NCBI GenBank assembly: GCA_937873425.1
Contig: CALMYE010000278.1
Location: forward strand, 1 to 64,000
DNA: 64,000 nucleotides
Direction of reading: 5' to 3'
DNA from: an uncultured Sphingopyxis sp.
Lineage (GTDB): Bacteria > Pseudomonadota > Alphaproteobacteria > Sphingomonadales > Sphingomonadaceae
Each line of letters opens with the position of its first letter. The stretch's first letter is position 1. This document shows positions 51,993 to 60,184 of this stretch, in pieces. Under the pieces are notes generated by a model that worked only from the letters and a program-made list of their open reading frames with translations, was not told the DNA's origin and searched no databases. Both the position numbers and the translations under genes were made by a program.

Positions 51993-53716
51993 GCAATCCA
52001 TGCTTCGGTATCGACCAGCTCCATGATCCGGGCGCAGTCATTTCGTTGAAGGGGCGCACCGTCACGCAATGCTGCTTCAAGCGCTTTGCGATCGATTAGA
52101 CGGTTCGCGGCCAACTGACCGTTCAATAGGCGATCAGCGATTCCTGCGCGATGGCGATGGATGAAGTCCCCTACGAACCCGTCGGGGCTACCCTTTCCAT
52201 GGCGTCCGACAACTCTCGGCGGAAGAGCACCTGAGAATGCCCGGCGAGCCGCTGAGCGGTCCACCCCGCCTTCGCAGGCTTCCCACGATGGAATTCCCAA
52301 GCAAGCTTCAATGACCGGTTGCGACAGAAGAGGGCTGATCATCGGCACGGCCAATTCCTTGTCGCGATGCTCGATGTGGTTCATCGCACGCAAGATCATG
52401 GAAATATGGCCGACCTTGCCGAGCGGCGCTTCAGCCGGCGCATTCAACCACGGATGCTCGACAGGGCGTGCAGCTTTGTCAGCCAAAAAATCGGGGTCGA
52501 GATAGTCGACATCGGCATGCCAGCCTGTTGCGCCACGGCTTCCGCGAGATCCAACGCGAATGGCTTCGCGGAGGACGCGCCAAATGCTGGCGCCCGTAAT
52601 GGTGCAGATATCCGAGATTGTGTCTATCAAACCCTTGGACAGACCTTCGGTTCTGTATCTGTCGACGATCGGCCTAGCCGAGTGTGTGAGATAGAAGACA
52701 TTGTCACCGCCGGCACCCACGAAGAACGCATCTACATTCAAACGGTGCGCCGCGTCGCGGACGGCTCGGTTGTAAGCTCTCTCGTGAGATTTTCCATTAG
52801 GAATGGGCACAGCTTCAGCAACTGAACGATCGAGATCGATGGCGTCGCTAACGTATTCGCATTCGAAGAGTTGAGCCCCGATTTGCTCGCATACCAGACG
52901 CGCATACAGCCGCTCGTCGCCGACAGGATCGGATGTGACAGCAGTAAGGCACTCCAACCTCTGAGAAGCTTCAGCGAGGCAGACGGCTACGATGGACGAA
53001 TCGAGGCCACCCGACAGCCCAACCAGTGAGTGCGGATAGCAGGCAGCCCACGTGGCGTGCGTATCTCGGAGAATCTGTCCAAGCCGGTCACTTCGCTCCG
53101 CCGTGCTTTTCGAAAAATCAGTTTCGACGTGGCTCCAGGGATTCCAATGCTGCGAAATCTCTTCCCTTTGACCATCCCATGTCAGCATATGGCCAGGAAG
53201 CAGCTGCTTTATCCCGGCAATAGCCGTTTCAACTCGCGGGAGCTGACTGAAATAGAGCGTCTGGCCAACCACCTCTAAATCCACGGATGGTCGCAGGAGT
53301 CCCGCGCTTACAAGGAGCGGGGCGTCCGAAGCAAAGGCCGCAAAACCTGTACCGGCGACTTGATAACAAGGTAGCCCGCCTGAAGGGTCGCGCAGGATAA
53401 CCACACCGGTTGGGCCATCGGCAACATGGACGTAACTTCCCCAGAAGTTTGAGATCAACTCCTCCGAAGATCGAGCATTCTGACGCATCCCCGACGGTGA
53501 TTTCGGGTTGGAGCCTTTTTTCCGAAAAATCTTTCCGATGGTTACTCCGTCTCCGATCGGATTTCGGTTCACCTCTCCGGTATCGGTGACCATCACGATC
53601 AGCCTATTCGTTCGGTATGCAATTGGCATTGCCGCCTGTACTGCGAGCGAATGGAGGCGGTCATCGTCCCAATGTCGCGGGTCGAAAGCCATTGCGAGGT
53701 ATCGGAGCGGCCTCAT
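51959..53716 (-). CDS. Lasso peptide macrolactam synthetase (C protein)
   Basis: A 585-residue asparagine-synthetase-like enzyme that adenylates the side chain of the ring aspartate and closes it onto the core N-terminus. The ATP-binding P-loop SGGLDSS is at residues 235-241, followed by FFVGAGGDNVFY. The N-terminal glutaminase-like domain lacks the catalytic Cys at position 2, as usual for lasso C proteins. Its start overlaps the stop of the B gene by ATGA. It acts on the cytoplasmic precursor released from its leader by B. Confidence 0.9.
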   Translation of the reverse strand: MRPLRYLAMAFDPRHWDDDRLHSLAVQAAMPIAYRTNRLIVMVTDTGEVNRNPIGDGVTIGKIFRKKGSNPKSPSGMRQNARSSEELISNFWGSYVHVADGPTGVVILRDPSGGLPCYQVAGTGFAAFASDAPLLVSAGLLRPSVDLEVVGQTLYFSQLPRVETAIAGIKQLLPGHMLTWDGQREEISQHWNPWSHVETDFSKSTAERSDRLGQILRDTHATWAACYPHSLVGLSGGLDSSIVAVCLAEASQRLECLTAVTSDPVGDERLYARLVCEQIGAQLFECEYVSDAIDLDRSVAEAVPIPNGKSHERAYNRAVRDAAHRLNVDAFFVGAGGDNVFYLTHSARPIVDRYRTEGLSKGLIDTISDICTITGASIWRVLREAIRVGSRGSRGATGWHADVDYLDPDFLADKAARPVEHPWLNAPAEAPLGKVGHISMILRAMNHIEHRDKELAVPMISPLLSQPVIEACLGIPSWEACEGGVDRSAARRAFSGALPPRVVGRHGKGSPDGFVGDFIHRHRAGIADRLLNGQLAANRLIDRKALEAALRDGAPLQRNDCARIMELVDTEAWIAHWSSPSLLPA

Positions 53717-54375
53717 ATCGCCAGAATCGGCGTGAACAATTTGGCTCGGTCGGGCTTCTCATTGTAGATCGTATATCCGTGTTGCACCCAGCAATGCGCG
53801 GCAAATGGCGCTTTCTGGACGCCGATGACTGCTTGCACGGTCAGACCGTTTTTTTGACACACGGAAGCGAGCGCAAAGGATCGCTCCAAGCATTTGTCAT
53901 GGCTGCCGAGCAGTAAGTCCGAAATCTCGAACGCTCGGACTATTTGGCGCGCATCTGCCGGTCTGCGCGAGGTCGCGCGTCTTCTAGGCTCGCGAAGACG
54001 ACGCATCTGTCGATCAAATCGCCAGTGTTTGATGCGCCACGCCCAGACCATCCTTGCAAAGAGGGCCTCGATAATTCCCAGTAGCGAGGAACGCACTCCC
54101 ATCGTGTCCAAGCCCGCCACCGGTGCCGGCACCTCCGGGATTTTCGGATCGGTTCCATCGCAGTCGCCTTCCGTGGAGCGAAGGATCCGGAGTTGCTCAA
54201 GCCGTCTAAGTGCGGCGGCTTCGTGATCGCCGATCGCCTGGTTCGTCAGCCAACGACGAAGGATATCGTTCTGGCTGTGCGGGAGTGCGAAGTATCGCTC
54301 GGCCTGAAGGTCTAATAGAATGACCTGATCTCCGCAAACGCAGAGGTGGATTCCATCTTGAATCTCAAACGCCAT
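53713..54375 (-). CDS. Lasso peptide B protein (RRE plus leader peptidase fusion)
   Basis: A 220-residue protein that joins B1 and B2. Residues 1-75 form a PqqD-like recognition element (GIHLCVCGDQVILLDLQAER, YFALPHSQNDILR) that binds the leader. Residues about 95-220 are a transglutaminase-like cysteine protease with Cys162 (GSHDKCLERS) and His194 (FAAHCWVQHG), followed by an acidic region at 205-209. It removes the leader so that C can cyclise the core. The fused form is normal in proteobacterial clusters without an exporter. Confidence 0.9.
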   Translation of the reverse strand: MAFEIQDGIHLCVCGDQVILLDLQAERYFALPHSQNDILRRWLTNQAIGDHEAAALRRLEQLRILRSTEGDCDGTDPKIPEVPAPVAGLDTMGVRSSLLGIIEALFARMVWAWRIKHWRFDRQMRRLREPRRRATSRRPADARQIVRAFEISDLLLGSHDKCLERSFALASVCQKNGLTVQAVIGVQKAPFAAHCWVQHGYTIYNEKPDRAKLFTPILAI

Positions 54376-54395
54376 GATGCGGCCAGAGAAGGATT

Positions 54396-54425
54396 GGGCG
54401 CGCGATCTTTGGCAGTCGCGCGCCC
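54396..54425 (-). terminator. Strong hairpin between precursor and B gene
   Basis: Perfect 10-bp stem GGGCGCGCGA/TCGCGCGCCC with a 10-base loop, in the 56-base gap between the precursor stop and the B start. No T tract follows. It probably acts as an attenuator or mRNA-stabilising element so that more precursor than enzyme is made, an arrangement described for other lasso operons. Confidence 0.7.
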
Positions 54426-54431
54426 TCCCCT

Positions 54432-54560
54432 TCAGTCGTCCGAAAGGCCGGCGAACGGCAGCTTGCCGCCGATGTTGTCATTGTCGACAAGGCCCGGGCC
54501 TTTGGTTTCCTCGGTGACGCCGCCGAGATCGATGAGATCGTCATTCTGTTCGTGGTTCAT
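54432..54560 (-). CDS. Lasso peptide precursor (A)
   Basis: A 42-residue peptide. The leader MNHEQNDDLIDLGGVTEETK has 20 residues with Thr at position -2, as B and C enzymes require. The predicted core starts with Gly: ring segment GPGLVDND, tail NIGGKLPFAGLSDD. Gly1 would be linked to the side chain of Asp8, giving an eight-residue ring; Asp6 is too close. The GPG start and Asp8 closure resemble sphingonodin-type peptides. GGAGAG lies six bases before the ATG. The following B and C genes on the same strand make a complete A-B-C operon. Confidence 0.85.
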   Translation of the reverse strand: MNHEQNDDLIDLGGVTEETKGPGLVDNDNIGGKLPFAGLSDD

Positions 54561-54726
54561 GATTCTCTCCATTCGCTTTCGATCGCTGCGGAACGCAGCA
54601 TTCGAAGGCTAGTGCCGCTGCCGGTGATCAGCGATGCGATAAGCCCCCGCATATGAGGGCACTCTCGGTTGGGCCTTGCGCGTAACTTGGATCAGTTCAG
54701 GGGAGCGACTTCATTCTCATTGGGAA

Positions 54727-55377
54727 TCAGTACGAACGTTCGTCCCGGCTAGGACTCCCGATGGCCGCGGCGATTTCAGCAACGCGTCGCTGACGCCTGC
54801 GATGATAGGCCCAAATTGACCGTACGAGGTCTGACCATCGACCGCGTACGGTCAAGGCCTGGACCGCCCGTAGCTCGTCCGCCACGCCGTTGAGAACCGC
54901 GGGCTCCCTCAACCTCGCTACGCTGAGTCGCTCCCCTGCAGAGGCGACGGCGCATGCAAGTTCGCTACTTGAAGATACGGCCGCGATTGCTGAAAACAAT
55001 CGAGCCGTGGCAGTCGCAATGCTGATCGGCGTGGTCAGCTCCGGCAGAGGATCGATGATCAACTGCACGGCTGGTTTGGCATCGATGCGCTTCGGATTCA
55101 GGGCGCTGCGAACGAGCTGGCCATGCCAAAAGTATAGGTCGCTCAGTTCGGCCACACCGACATTTGGTATTTCGTAGCCGCCTCCGGCGTGCAGTGAGAG
55201 CAGGCGTTCGCCAACAAGCTGGGAAGCGGCATTCCGGATCGGCGTTACGCTCGTGCCATAGTCATCGGCCAGCGATCGCTCGATCAGCGTGGTGCGGGGT
55301 GCAAAGCGGCCACGAAGGATATCTTCCTTCAGGAGCGCGTATACACGAGATGATGTGGCGGGGCTCGAGAGCATCAT
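54727..55377 (-). CDS. GntR-family regulator next to lasso operon
   Basis: A protein of about 216 residues. The N-terminal winged helix of the GntR type is clear (SRVYALLKEDILRGRFAPRT, TLIERSLADDYGTSVTPIRN). The C-terminal part is helical and FCD-like in size, but the usual FCD metal ligands are not evident. It precedes the precursor gene on the same strand by 166 bases and may control it. Start 55377 (or 55374) is where homology begins; the frame is open to 55458. Confidence 0.75.
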   Translation of the reverse strand: MMLSSPATSSRVYALLKEDILRGRFAPRTTLIERSLADDYGTSVTPIRNAASQLVGERLLSLHAGGGYEIPNVGVAELSDLYFWHGQLVRSALNPKRIDAKPAVQLIIDPLPELTTPISIATATARLFSAIAAVSSSSELACAVASAGERLSVARLREPAVLNGVADELRAVQALTVRGRWSDLVRSIWAYHRRRQRRVAEIAAAIGSPSRDERSY

Positions 55378-55593
55378 GATGAAAGCCCAATCTTGCCGCC
55401 GCGATCGCTCAAATACCGGATGCGATCGCAAATGGAGGTGGGTTGGGCAGGCATCCAATCAGTTTCGCGATTCTTCTCGTGGTACTTTGAACGGCTTGGG
55501 CAGAATAAATCAGCAAAAACCGTGCGGTCAAAAGAAACAGTCCTCAATTTTGGAGCGACTTTCTCCGTTGAACTGCAATCTCTGGACCATTTT

Positions 55594-56109
55594 CTATGGG
55601 GATTTCTCCCCGGCATGTGCGACCGCCTCGTCCAGTCGGGCCAATGCCAGTCCCATCTGCAATTGCACTTCCGCAACCCCCACAAGCAGTTGCTCAGCGA
55701 TTGTTTCATATGGCAATCCGTCCAGCGCATGTGCGAGAAATATCTGGCGCATCTCCTCCGGCATGTCAGCTACCGCAGCTTCGAAGCGTCGACGATCCGG
55801 CGTATCTGCTCGGGCGGGAAATACAGTTGAAATTTTCACCCAGGCACGAACCCAAGTCGTTCCGTCCGGGTTGACCTCGATTACCCGCTCATCCTGATCA
55901 ATTCGGAGGAACGATGTCGTCGCCCATCGTTCGCGAGCTTCCCGGATTGCTGGATGCGGGGGTGCCGTCAGGCGCTTCAGTTCCTCTGCCACGCGTGCGG
56001 CGAGTTCTCGCCTTCGTGCCCGGCGCTGGAATCCCATTCCGACGAGTTCGCCGTTTTGCAGAGAATGGAGGAGTTGCTGGAGAAGCTCCGATATTTTGCG
56101 GGTGATCAT
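55594..56109 (-). CDS. Sigma-70 region 4-like protein, larger form
   Basis: A 171-residue protein. The C-terminal 60 residues are a region-4 helix-turn-helix (MPEEMRQIFLAHALDGLPYE, TIAEQLLVGVAEVQLQMGLA). The N-terminal 100 residues have no region 2 motif and match nothing I recognise. It is the third region-4-only protein of the window, after 266-553 and 1196-1495. As these have no core-binding region 2, an accessory or decoy role is more likely than promoter opening. Confidence 0.6.
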   Translation of the reverse strand: MITRKISELLQQLLHSLQNGELVGMGFQRRARRRELAARVAEELKRLTAPPHPAIREARERWATTSFLRIDQDERVIEVNPDGTTWVRAWVKISTVFPARADTPDRRRFEAAVADMPEEMRQIFLAHALDGLPYETIAEQLLVGVAEVQLQMGLALARLDEAVAHAGEKSP

Positions 56110-56325
56110 GATATGGGCCCTTCGGAACGACCGACCGTTCGCAAAGCTGTACGGGTCAGCCTGGGATATGACGCGCAGTCACCGGAACGCCGGGCTCAAA
56201 CTCGCTCGACATTCCACTGACCCGGCCTTTCGCTTCCCTCTCCCCTTCTTCGCGTCCATATGGACGCTGAAATCCTTGGGGGTCTGCCTCATCCGATGAT
56301 GTAGGCAGGGTGCGTTGGGGTCTGC

Positions 56326-56751
56326 ATGACTGAAAAATTTCCGCTCGATCGCTTTGTGGAGGTTCAAATTCTCACCTATGCGCCTGCGCTCGCCGAATTA
56401 CGGCGAGGGGCGAAGCGGACGCATTGGATGTGGTGGATTTTTCCTCAGCTTGCGAAGCTAGGTCGCAGCTCGACAGCGCAGCAATTTGCGATTCATTCTG
56501 TGAAGGAGGCTCAGGCCTATCTGGACCATCCGATTCTAGGGCCACGTTATCTGGAATGCGTGACGGCTCTGCAGGACCTCAATACCAGCGATGCGGATGC
56601 AGTCTTCGGAGAGATTGACGCCAAGAAGCTTCGCTCATCGCTCACCCTTTTCGAGCTAGCCTATCCACATCCGCTGTTCAGCGCTGCGCTTGATCGTTGG
56701 TTTAGCGGTGCGCGCGACCCGATGACGCTGCAGTTGCTCGGTAAAGCATGA
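56326..56751 (+). CDS. DUF1810 family protein
   Basis: A 141-residue protein with the DUF1810 signature: LDRFVEVQILTYAPALAELR, RTHWMWWIFPQLAKLGRSST, AIHSVKEAQAYLDHPILGPR and LTLFELAYPHPLFSAALDRW. DUF1810 is related to the NADAR/calpastatin-like group with an unknown substrate, perhaps an ADP-ribose derivative. It stands alone between hypothetical genes. Confidence 0.85.
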   Translation: MTEKFPLDRFVEVQILTYAPALAELRRGAKRTHWMWWIFPQLAKLGRSSTAQQFAIHSVKEAQAYLDHPILGPRYLECVTALQDLNTSDADAVFGEIDAKKLRSSLTLFELAYPHPLFSAALDRWFSGARDPMTLQLLGKA

Positions 56752-56903
56752 ACAGGCCAATGCTGGGGATTGATCCTGTAATCCCGGGGCTCGGTTCCCC
56801 TTCACCCGCCCCTTTCCGCGAGCCCGCTTGATCGATGGTCGCGCGGGCAGAAATTGTTGCGCGACGCGCGGAACTTAGTTTCACTTGATCAAAGGGGAAT
56901 CCG

Positions 56904-57719
56904 GTGTGGAAATATATTTCAGCGGCTTGCGTCGGGCTGTCAGCGGCGCTCTCAGGCCTAATCTGGTTGGCACGCACGTCGCCCGCCGCGTTCCTGCGGG
57001 ACGCTGATCAAAACTTGGCCGAGTGGTTAAGGCGGGCAGGCGGGGATAGCCCGCCTCTGCACATTGCTTCCGGACTCGTCGATCACGCAGGCTGGATCAT
57101 TATGGCGCTGATCGCGGTCGGCGGCATCGCTGCCTATATAGGCCTCCGCTCGCCATTAATGATCAGAGCGCTCGAAGTGGCCATCGACACCCCCAGTCAG
57201 GGCAGCAGCGCCCTTTGGCTGACCGTGAAGAACCGGTCGCGCACAAAGATCGAGGGCGTCCAGACACACTTGACGCGGGTCGAACCTGAGGTCCCGGCAT
57301 TCCCGGTCCAAGCGCTTCCGCCTTTCGAACTTTCGACAAAAGGTGCCCTCGAAGCACACCGGTCGCAGACCCAAGCGCCTCTATCAGTTGATTTCGTGCT
57401 GGCTGCCGGTGCTACCGATAAATTTGAAATCGCGTCGCTGGCAAGCGATGGCGCGTTGGGATGGTGCGTGACGCATCCCGCAGGGGATGCAACCTTCCTC
57501 CTCGACAAGACCTACATCCTGACGGTCGAGGTCACGGGCGGGCACCGGACCGCCAAGGCTCGGATTGAGTTGGCGCTCATCGACAACGAGCAAGGGAAAT
57601 GGACCGCCGCATTGTTGAGAAACAACTGCATCGCTCGTGCCTGGCAGTGGCTGCAGGCGCAGCAACGGCAAGCGGAAGGTCAAGTCGCGTGGGGACAAGT
57701 GCATGATGAATTTGGCTGA
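56904..57719 (+). CDS. Hypothetical membrane protein
   Basis: A 271-residue protein starting with GTG after AAAGGGG. Two hydrophobic helices lie at about residues 5-23 and 63-83 (WIIMALIAVGGIAAYIGL). The following 180 residues are hydrophilic with beta character (SALWLTVKNRSRTKIEGVQT), which suggests an Ig-like or beta-sandwich domain outside the membrane. No family was recognised. Confidence 0.6.
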   Translation: MWKYISAACVGLSAALSGLIWLARTSPAAFLRDADQNLAEWLRRAGGDSPPLHIASGLVDHAGWIIMALIAVGGIAAYIGLRSPLMIRALEVAIDTPSQGSSALWLTVKNRSRTKIEGVQTHLTRVEPEVPAFPVQALPPFELSTKGALEAHRSQTQAPLSVDFVLAAGATDKFEIASLASDGALGWCVTHPAGDATFLLDKTYILTVEVTGGHRTAKARIELALIDNEQGKWTAALLRNNCIARAWQWLQAQQRQAEGQVAWGQVHDEFG

Positions 57720-58074
57720 CATGTCCGAGATGGACACTTGCTTATACCGCATCGTCGCCCTCTGGAGATGCACGACCCGGTTGTGAGCCGCCCCTTTGAC
57801 CTGGCAGGGTTTCGAGCCGCCTGCACGGCCGCGTCAATTTGGTTCAGACGCCGTGACGGAGCATGTGGACCTTCCGATCACGAAGCCAGCATGTCGATGT
57901 CGAGACCCCGGTTATTATTCGCTCTCCGGTCCTCAGCATAGTAGAAGATCAGGATCACCTGCAGCGCGTGGTGGCCAACAAGTCACGGTGCGTTGCTGGA
58001 TCGGCGTAATGTCGCTTGCGCCTGCGAGAGGGGATTCATCGAGTTCGCTCTTCCCATCAGACCGCCTTAAGGCG
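57720..58074. other. Non-coding stretch
   Basis: About 355 bases between the membrane protein and the DUF3800 gene. Open frames here continue antisense into the DUF3800 gene and lack coding character. No repeat or RNA gene was seen. Confidence 0.4.
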
Positions 58075-59130
58075 TCACTTTTTTGGCACGAAATTCGCGG
58101 CAAAATAGTCGATCACTTGGGCCGCTTGGGTGCCACGCCGAAACTGTTTCTGCGCCGCGAAGTCGACGGTTGGAATCAGGTGAATGAATTGATCCTCGGC
58201 ATAGAGCGGCATCAGCTTCTCCGGGTCCAAGCCCTCGCTTCGCAAGCCTGTCATGACATTGGCCGCCTCGAGTGCCGCACCGATCATGACATCTGCCAAT
58301 TGGACGGCCGGGCTCGTCTTTGAGTCGACCTGGACGACTTCTGTCAGCTTCAGCGGGAATTTGAAGCTGGCGATCTCGGATTGGCGAAGCTCGATCTCGC
58401 CCTCATGGTCAATGAAGCTGCACAGGAGATCATGATAGGTTGCGAGATTCTTCGACTGATCATGCTCGACGCGATAGGGACCATCGCTCATCACCTCCAT
58501 GCGGGTGATGAGCGATTGCAGGACAACCAATGCCGCATCGGTCGTTACACCTTCGGTCGCGATCGCCGACAGGCATTCCGGGGCGGCATATTGGGCGAGC
58601 GGACCGATGGCTTCGGAAAATTCCTCCCACTTCGTCTTGCGCGCTGCTTGGACAAGGTCCGTAAGAGCCGCACGCGTCTTTTCCTTCGTGGCGCGCTGGA
58701 ATGCGGCGAGCATCGCTTCGAACTCCGGCTTGCCGAGCAGCGTGGGACCTGCCGTCGCCAGCAGCGAGGCCATCCCATAATTCTGGCCGTCTTCATAGAA
58801 ATTGCAGCCCCGCTCATAATACCATGGCTCGACGGCATAGTCGCAGAACATGAGGATCAGCAGGAACCGCTTGTCGCAGACATAGGTCACAGATTTATAT
58901 GTGCGCAGCAGCTCGGCGAGGAGCGCAAGCAGGCGTGGATGGTTGCCGGCACGGCGCGAAAGTGCGCGATATTTCAGCTCGCCAGCCTGTAATCGCGGGA
59001 AATATTCCCTGATCAGCCGGGCGGCCTCCTCATCTTCGATTGCGATGGCGGCGGCACCCTGGAACCGCTGGTCACGGTTCAGGAGATCGAACCCGGTGTA
59101 GCCGCTTTCGTCGATCCGGAAGCATTCCAT
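58075..59130 (-). CDS. DUF3800 domain protein (RNase H-like fold)
   Basis: A 351-residue protein. The N-terminus CFRIDESGYTGFD holds the D-E-S motif, and QVDSKTSPAVQLADVMIGAA near residue 265 holds the C-terminal acidic residues, both typical of DUF3800 proteins, which have an RNase H-like fold. These proteins are frequent in defence islands and mobile elements; a nuclease role is suspected. The ATG follows the stop of the AbiJ_NTD4-like remnant by three bases. Confidence 0.8.
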   Translation of the reverse strand: MECFRIDESGYTGFDLLNRDQRFQGAAAIAIEDEEAARLIREYFPRLQAGELKYRALSRRAGNHPRLLALLAELLRTYKSVTYVCDKRFLLILMFCDYAVEPWYYERGCNFYEDGQNYGMASLLATAGPTLLGKPEFEAMLAAFQRATKEKTRAALTDLVQAARKTKWEEFSEAIGPLAQYAAPECLSAIATEGVTTDAALVVLQSLITRMEVMSDGPYRVEHDQSKNLATYHDLLCSFIDHEGEIELRQSEIASFKFPLKLTEVVQVDSKTSPAVQLADVMIGAALEAANVMTGLRSEGLDPEKLMPLYAEDQFIHLIPTVDFAAQKQFRRGTQAAQVIDYFAANFVPKK

Positions 59131-59133
59131 GGC

Positions 59134-59489
59134 TCAGAAGGGAATAACGTCAGTGCGATGAAGAGCAAGCACCTGTTTGGCGCCCGTATAATCTTGGCTT
59201 GCAAGCTCGGCGTGGATGCGCTCGGCGATGTCGTAGACCTTGTACCAAGGCGCATCGTCGATCAGCCGATGGACCTCATGCTCGATATTGCCCGGCGAAC
59301 AATTATTGGAATCGGGTCGCTTGAGCAGCGCCTAGCAGCCATGCCGCGCATGCCGCCTGGTCCAATGCCAGCGGCACAACCGTGCATCAGAACAGCAGCT
59401 CGAACCTCCTCCGGGGCATCTCCTCTGGTAGTGATTTCAACATCGGCGCCGTGATAGCCGTGGCGTTCCGAGAATGAAGCTGAGCCCAT
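59134..59489 (-). pseudogene. AbiJ_NTD4-like protein with frameshift
   Basis: From ATG 59489 the frame reads MGSASFSERHGYHGADVEIT, then DAPEEVRAAVLMHG. Near 59331 a one-base change moves the coding text to another frame, which runs ALLKRPDSNNCSPGNIEHEV, LIDDAPWYKVYDIAERIHAE and stops at 59134. Together the halves match the AbiJ N-terminal domain 4 found in abortive-infection proteins. The stop is followed at once by the DUF3800 start. A sequencing error would restore a complete small gene of about 118 residues. Confidence 0.5.
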
Positions 59490-59532
59490 CATGCGGAAGC
59501 GATAGCATCGCACTCGCAACCGCGATACAAAT

Positions 59533-59588
59533 CCTTGGTCATTGCGCATAAATACCAAGGAACTATATCACTGCTATGGAAGCAGTGA
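59533..59588 (+). promoter_or_regulatory. Two inverted repeats at abiE promoter
   Basis: CCTTGGT (59533-59539) pairs with ACCAAGG (59554-59560). TCACTGCT (59568-59575) pairs with AGCAGTGA (59581-59588) around the AbiEi start codon. AbiEi antitoxins of other bacteria bind two inverted repeats at their promoter and repress the operon; this arrangement fits. Confidence 0.55.
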
Positions 59589-60184
59589 GTCACCGCGATC
59601 GGGCCCTTGAGGTGGCACGTCAGTGCGGCATCGCACGCGGCCGCGATTTCGACGCGGCTGGTGTCACGCGCGCAACCGTGAAACGGCTGTGCGACCAAGG
59701 GGTACTTCAGCAGATCGGGCGTGGACTTTATAAACTCGCCGACGCGCCGATTGATAGCGGCACCAGCTTGGCGGAGGCTGCCCGGATCCAGCCGAGGGGC
59801 GTCATCTGCCTCCTCTCGGCGCTGCAGTTCCATGAGCTGACTACCCAGACGCCACATATGGTCTGGATGATGCTAGGGCAGAAAGACTGGGCTCCCGTGA
59901 ACGCATCGGTCGCGCTCAAGATCGTGCGCGCGAGCGGTGAAGCGCTTACTGCGGGTGTCGAGACCCACATGATCGATGGCGTGCCGGTTCCGATCACCGA
60001 CCCGGCAAAAACGGTCGCCGACTGCTTCAAGCATCGGAACAAGATCGGTATCGACGTGGCGGTCGAGGCGCTGCGCGACTTCATGAAGATCCGTTCCCGC
60101 CGCGACCTCAACCAGATTTACCGCTATGCGCAGCTCGATCGCGTTCAATCGGTGATGCGGCCGTATCTTGAGGCGATCGTGTGA
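59576..60184 (+). CDS. AbiEi-family type IV antitoxin
   Basis: A 202-residue protein. The N-terminal winged helix (RDFDAAGVTRATVKRLCDQG, VLQQIGRGLYKL) is followed by the AbiEi C-terminal domain (RGVICLLSALQFHELTTQTP, VPITDPAKTVADCFKHRNKI). It neutralises the nucleotidyltransferase toxin indirectly and represses the promoter. The start lies in the loop of an inverted repeat. The toxin gene starts with GTG overlapping its stop by four bases. Confidence 0.9.
   Translation: MEAVSHRDRALEVARQCGIARGRDFDAAGVTRATVKRLCDQGVLQQIGRGLYKLADAPIDSGTSLAEAARIQPRGVICLLSALQFHELTTQTPHMVWMMLGQKDWAPVNASVALKIVRASGEALTAGVETHMIDGVPVPITDPAKTVADCFKHRNKIGIDVAVEALRDFMKIRSRRDLNQIYRYAQLDRVQSVMRPYLEAIV

Noticed and set aside
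57796..58323. 175-codon plus-strand frame
   Set aside because: Its second half is antisense to the DUF3800 gene and no start signal or motif was seen.
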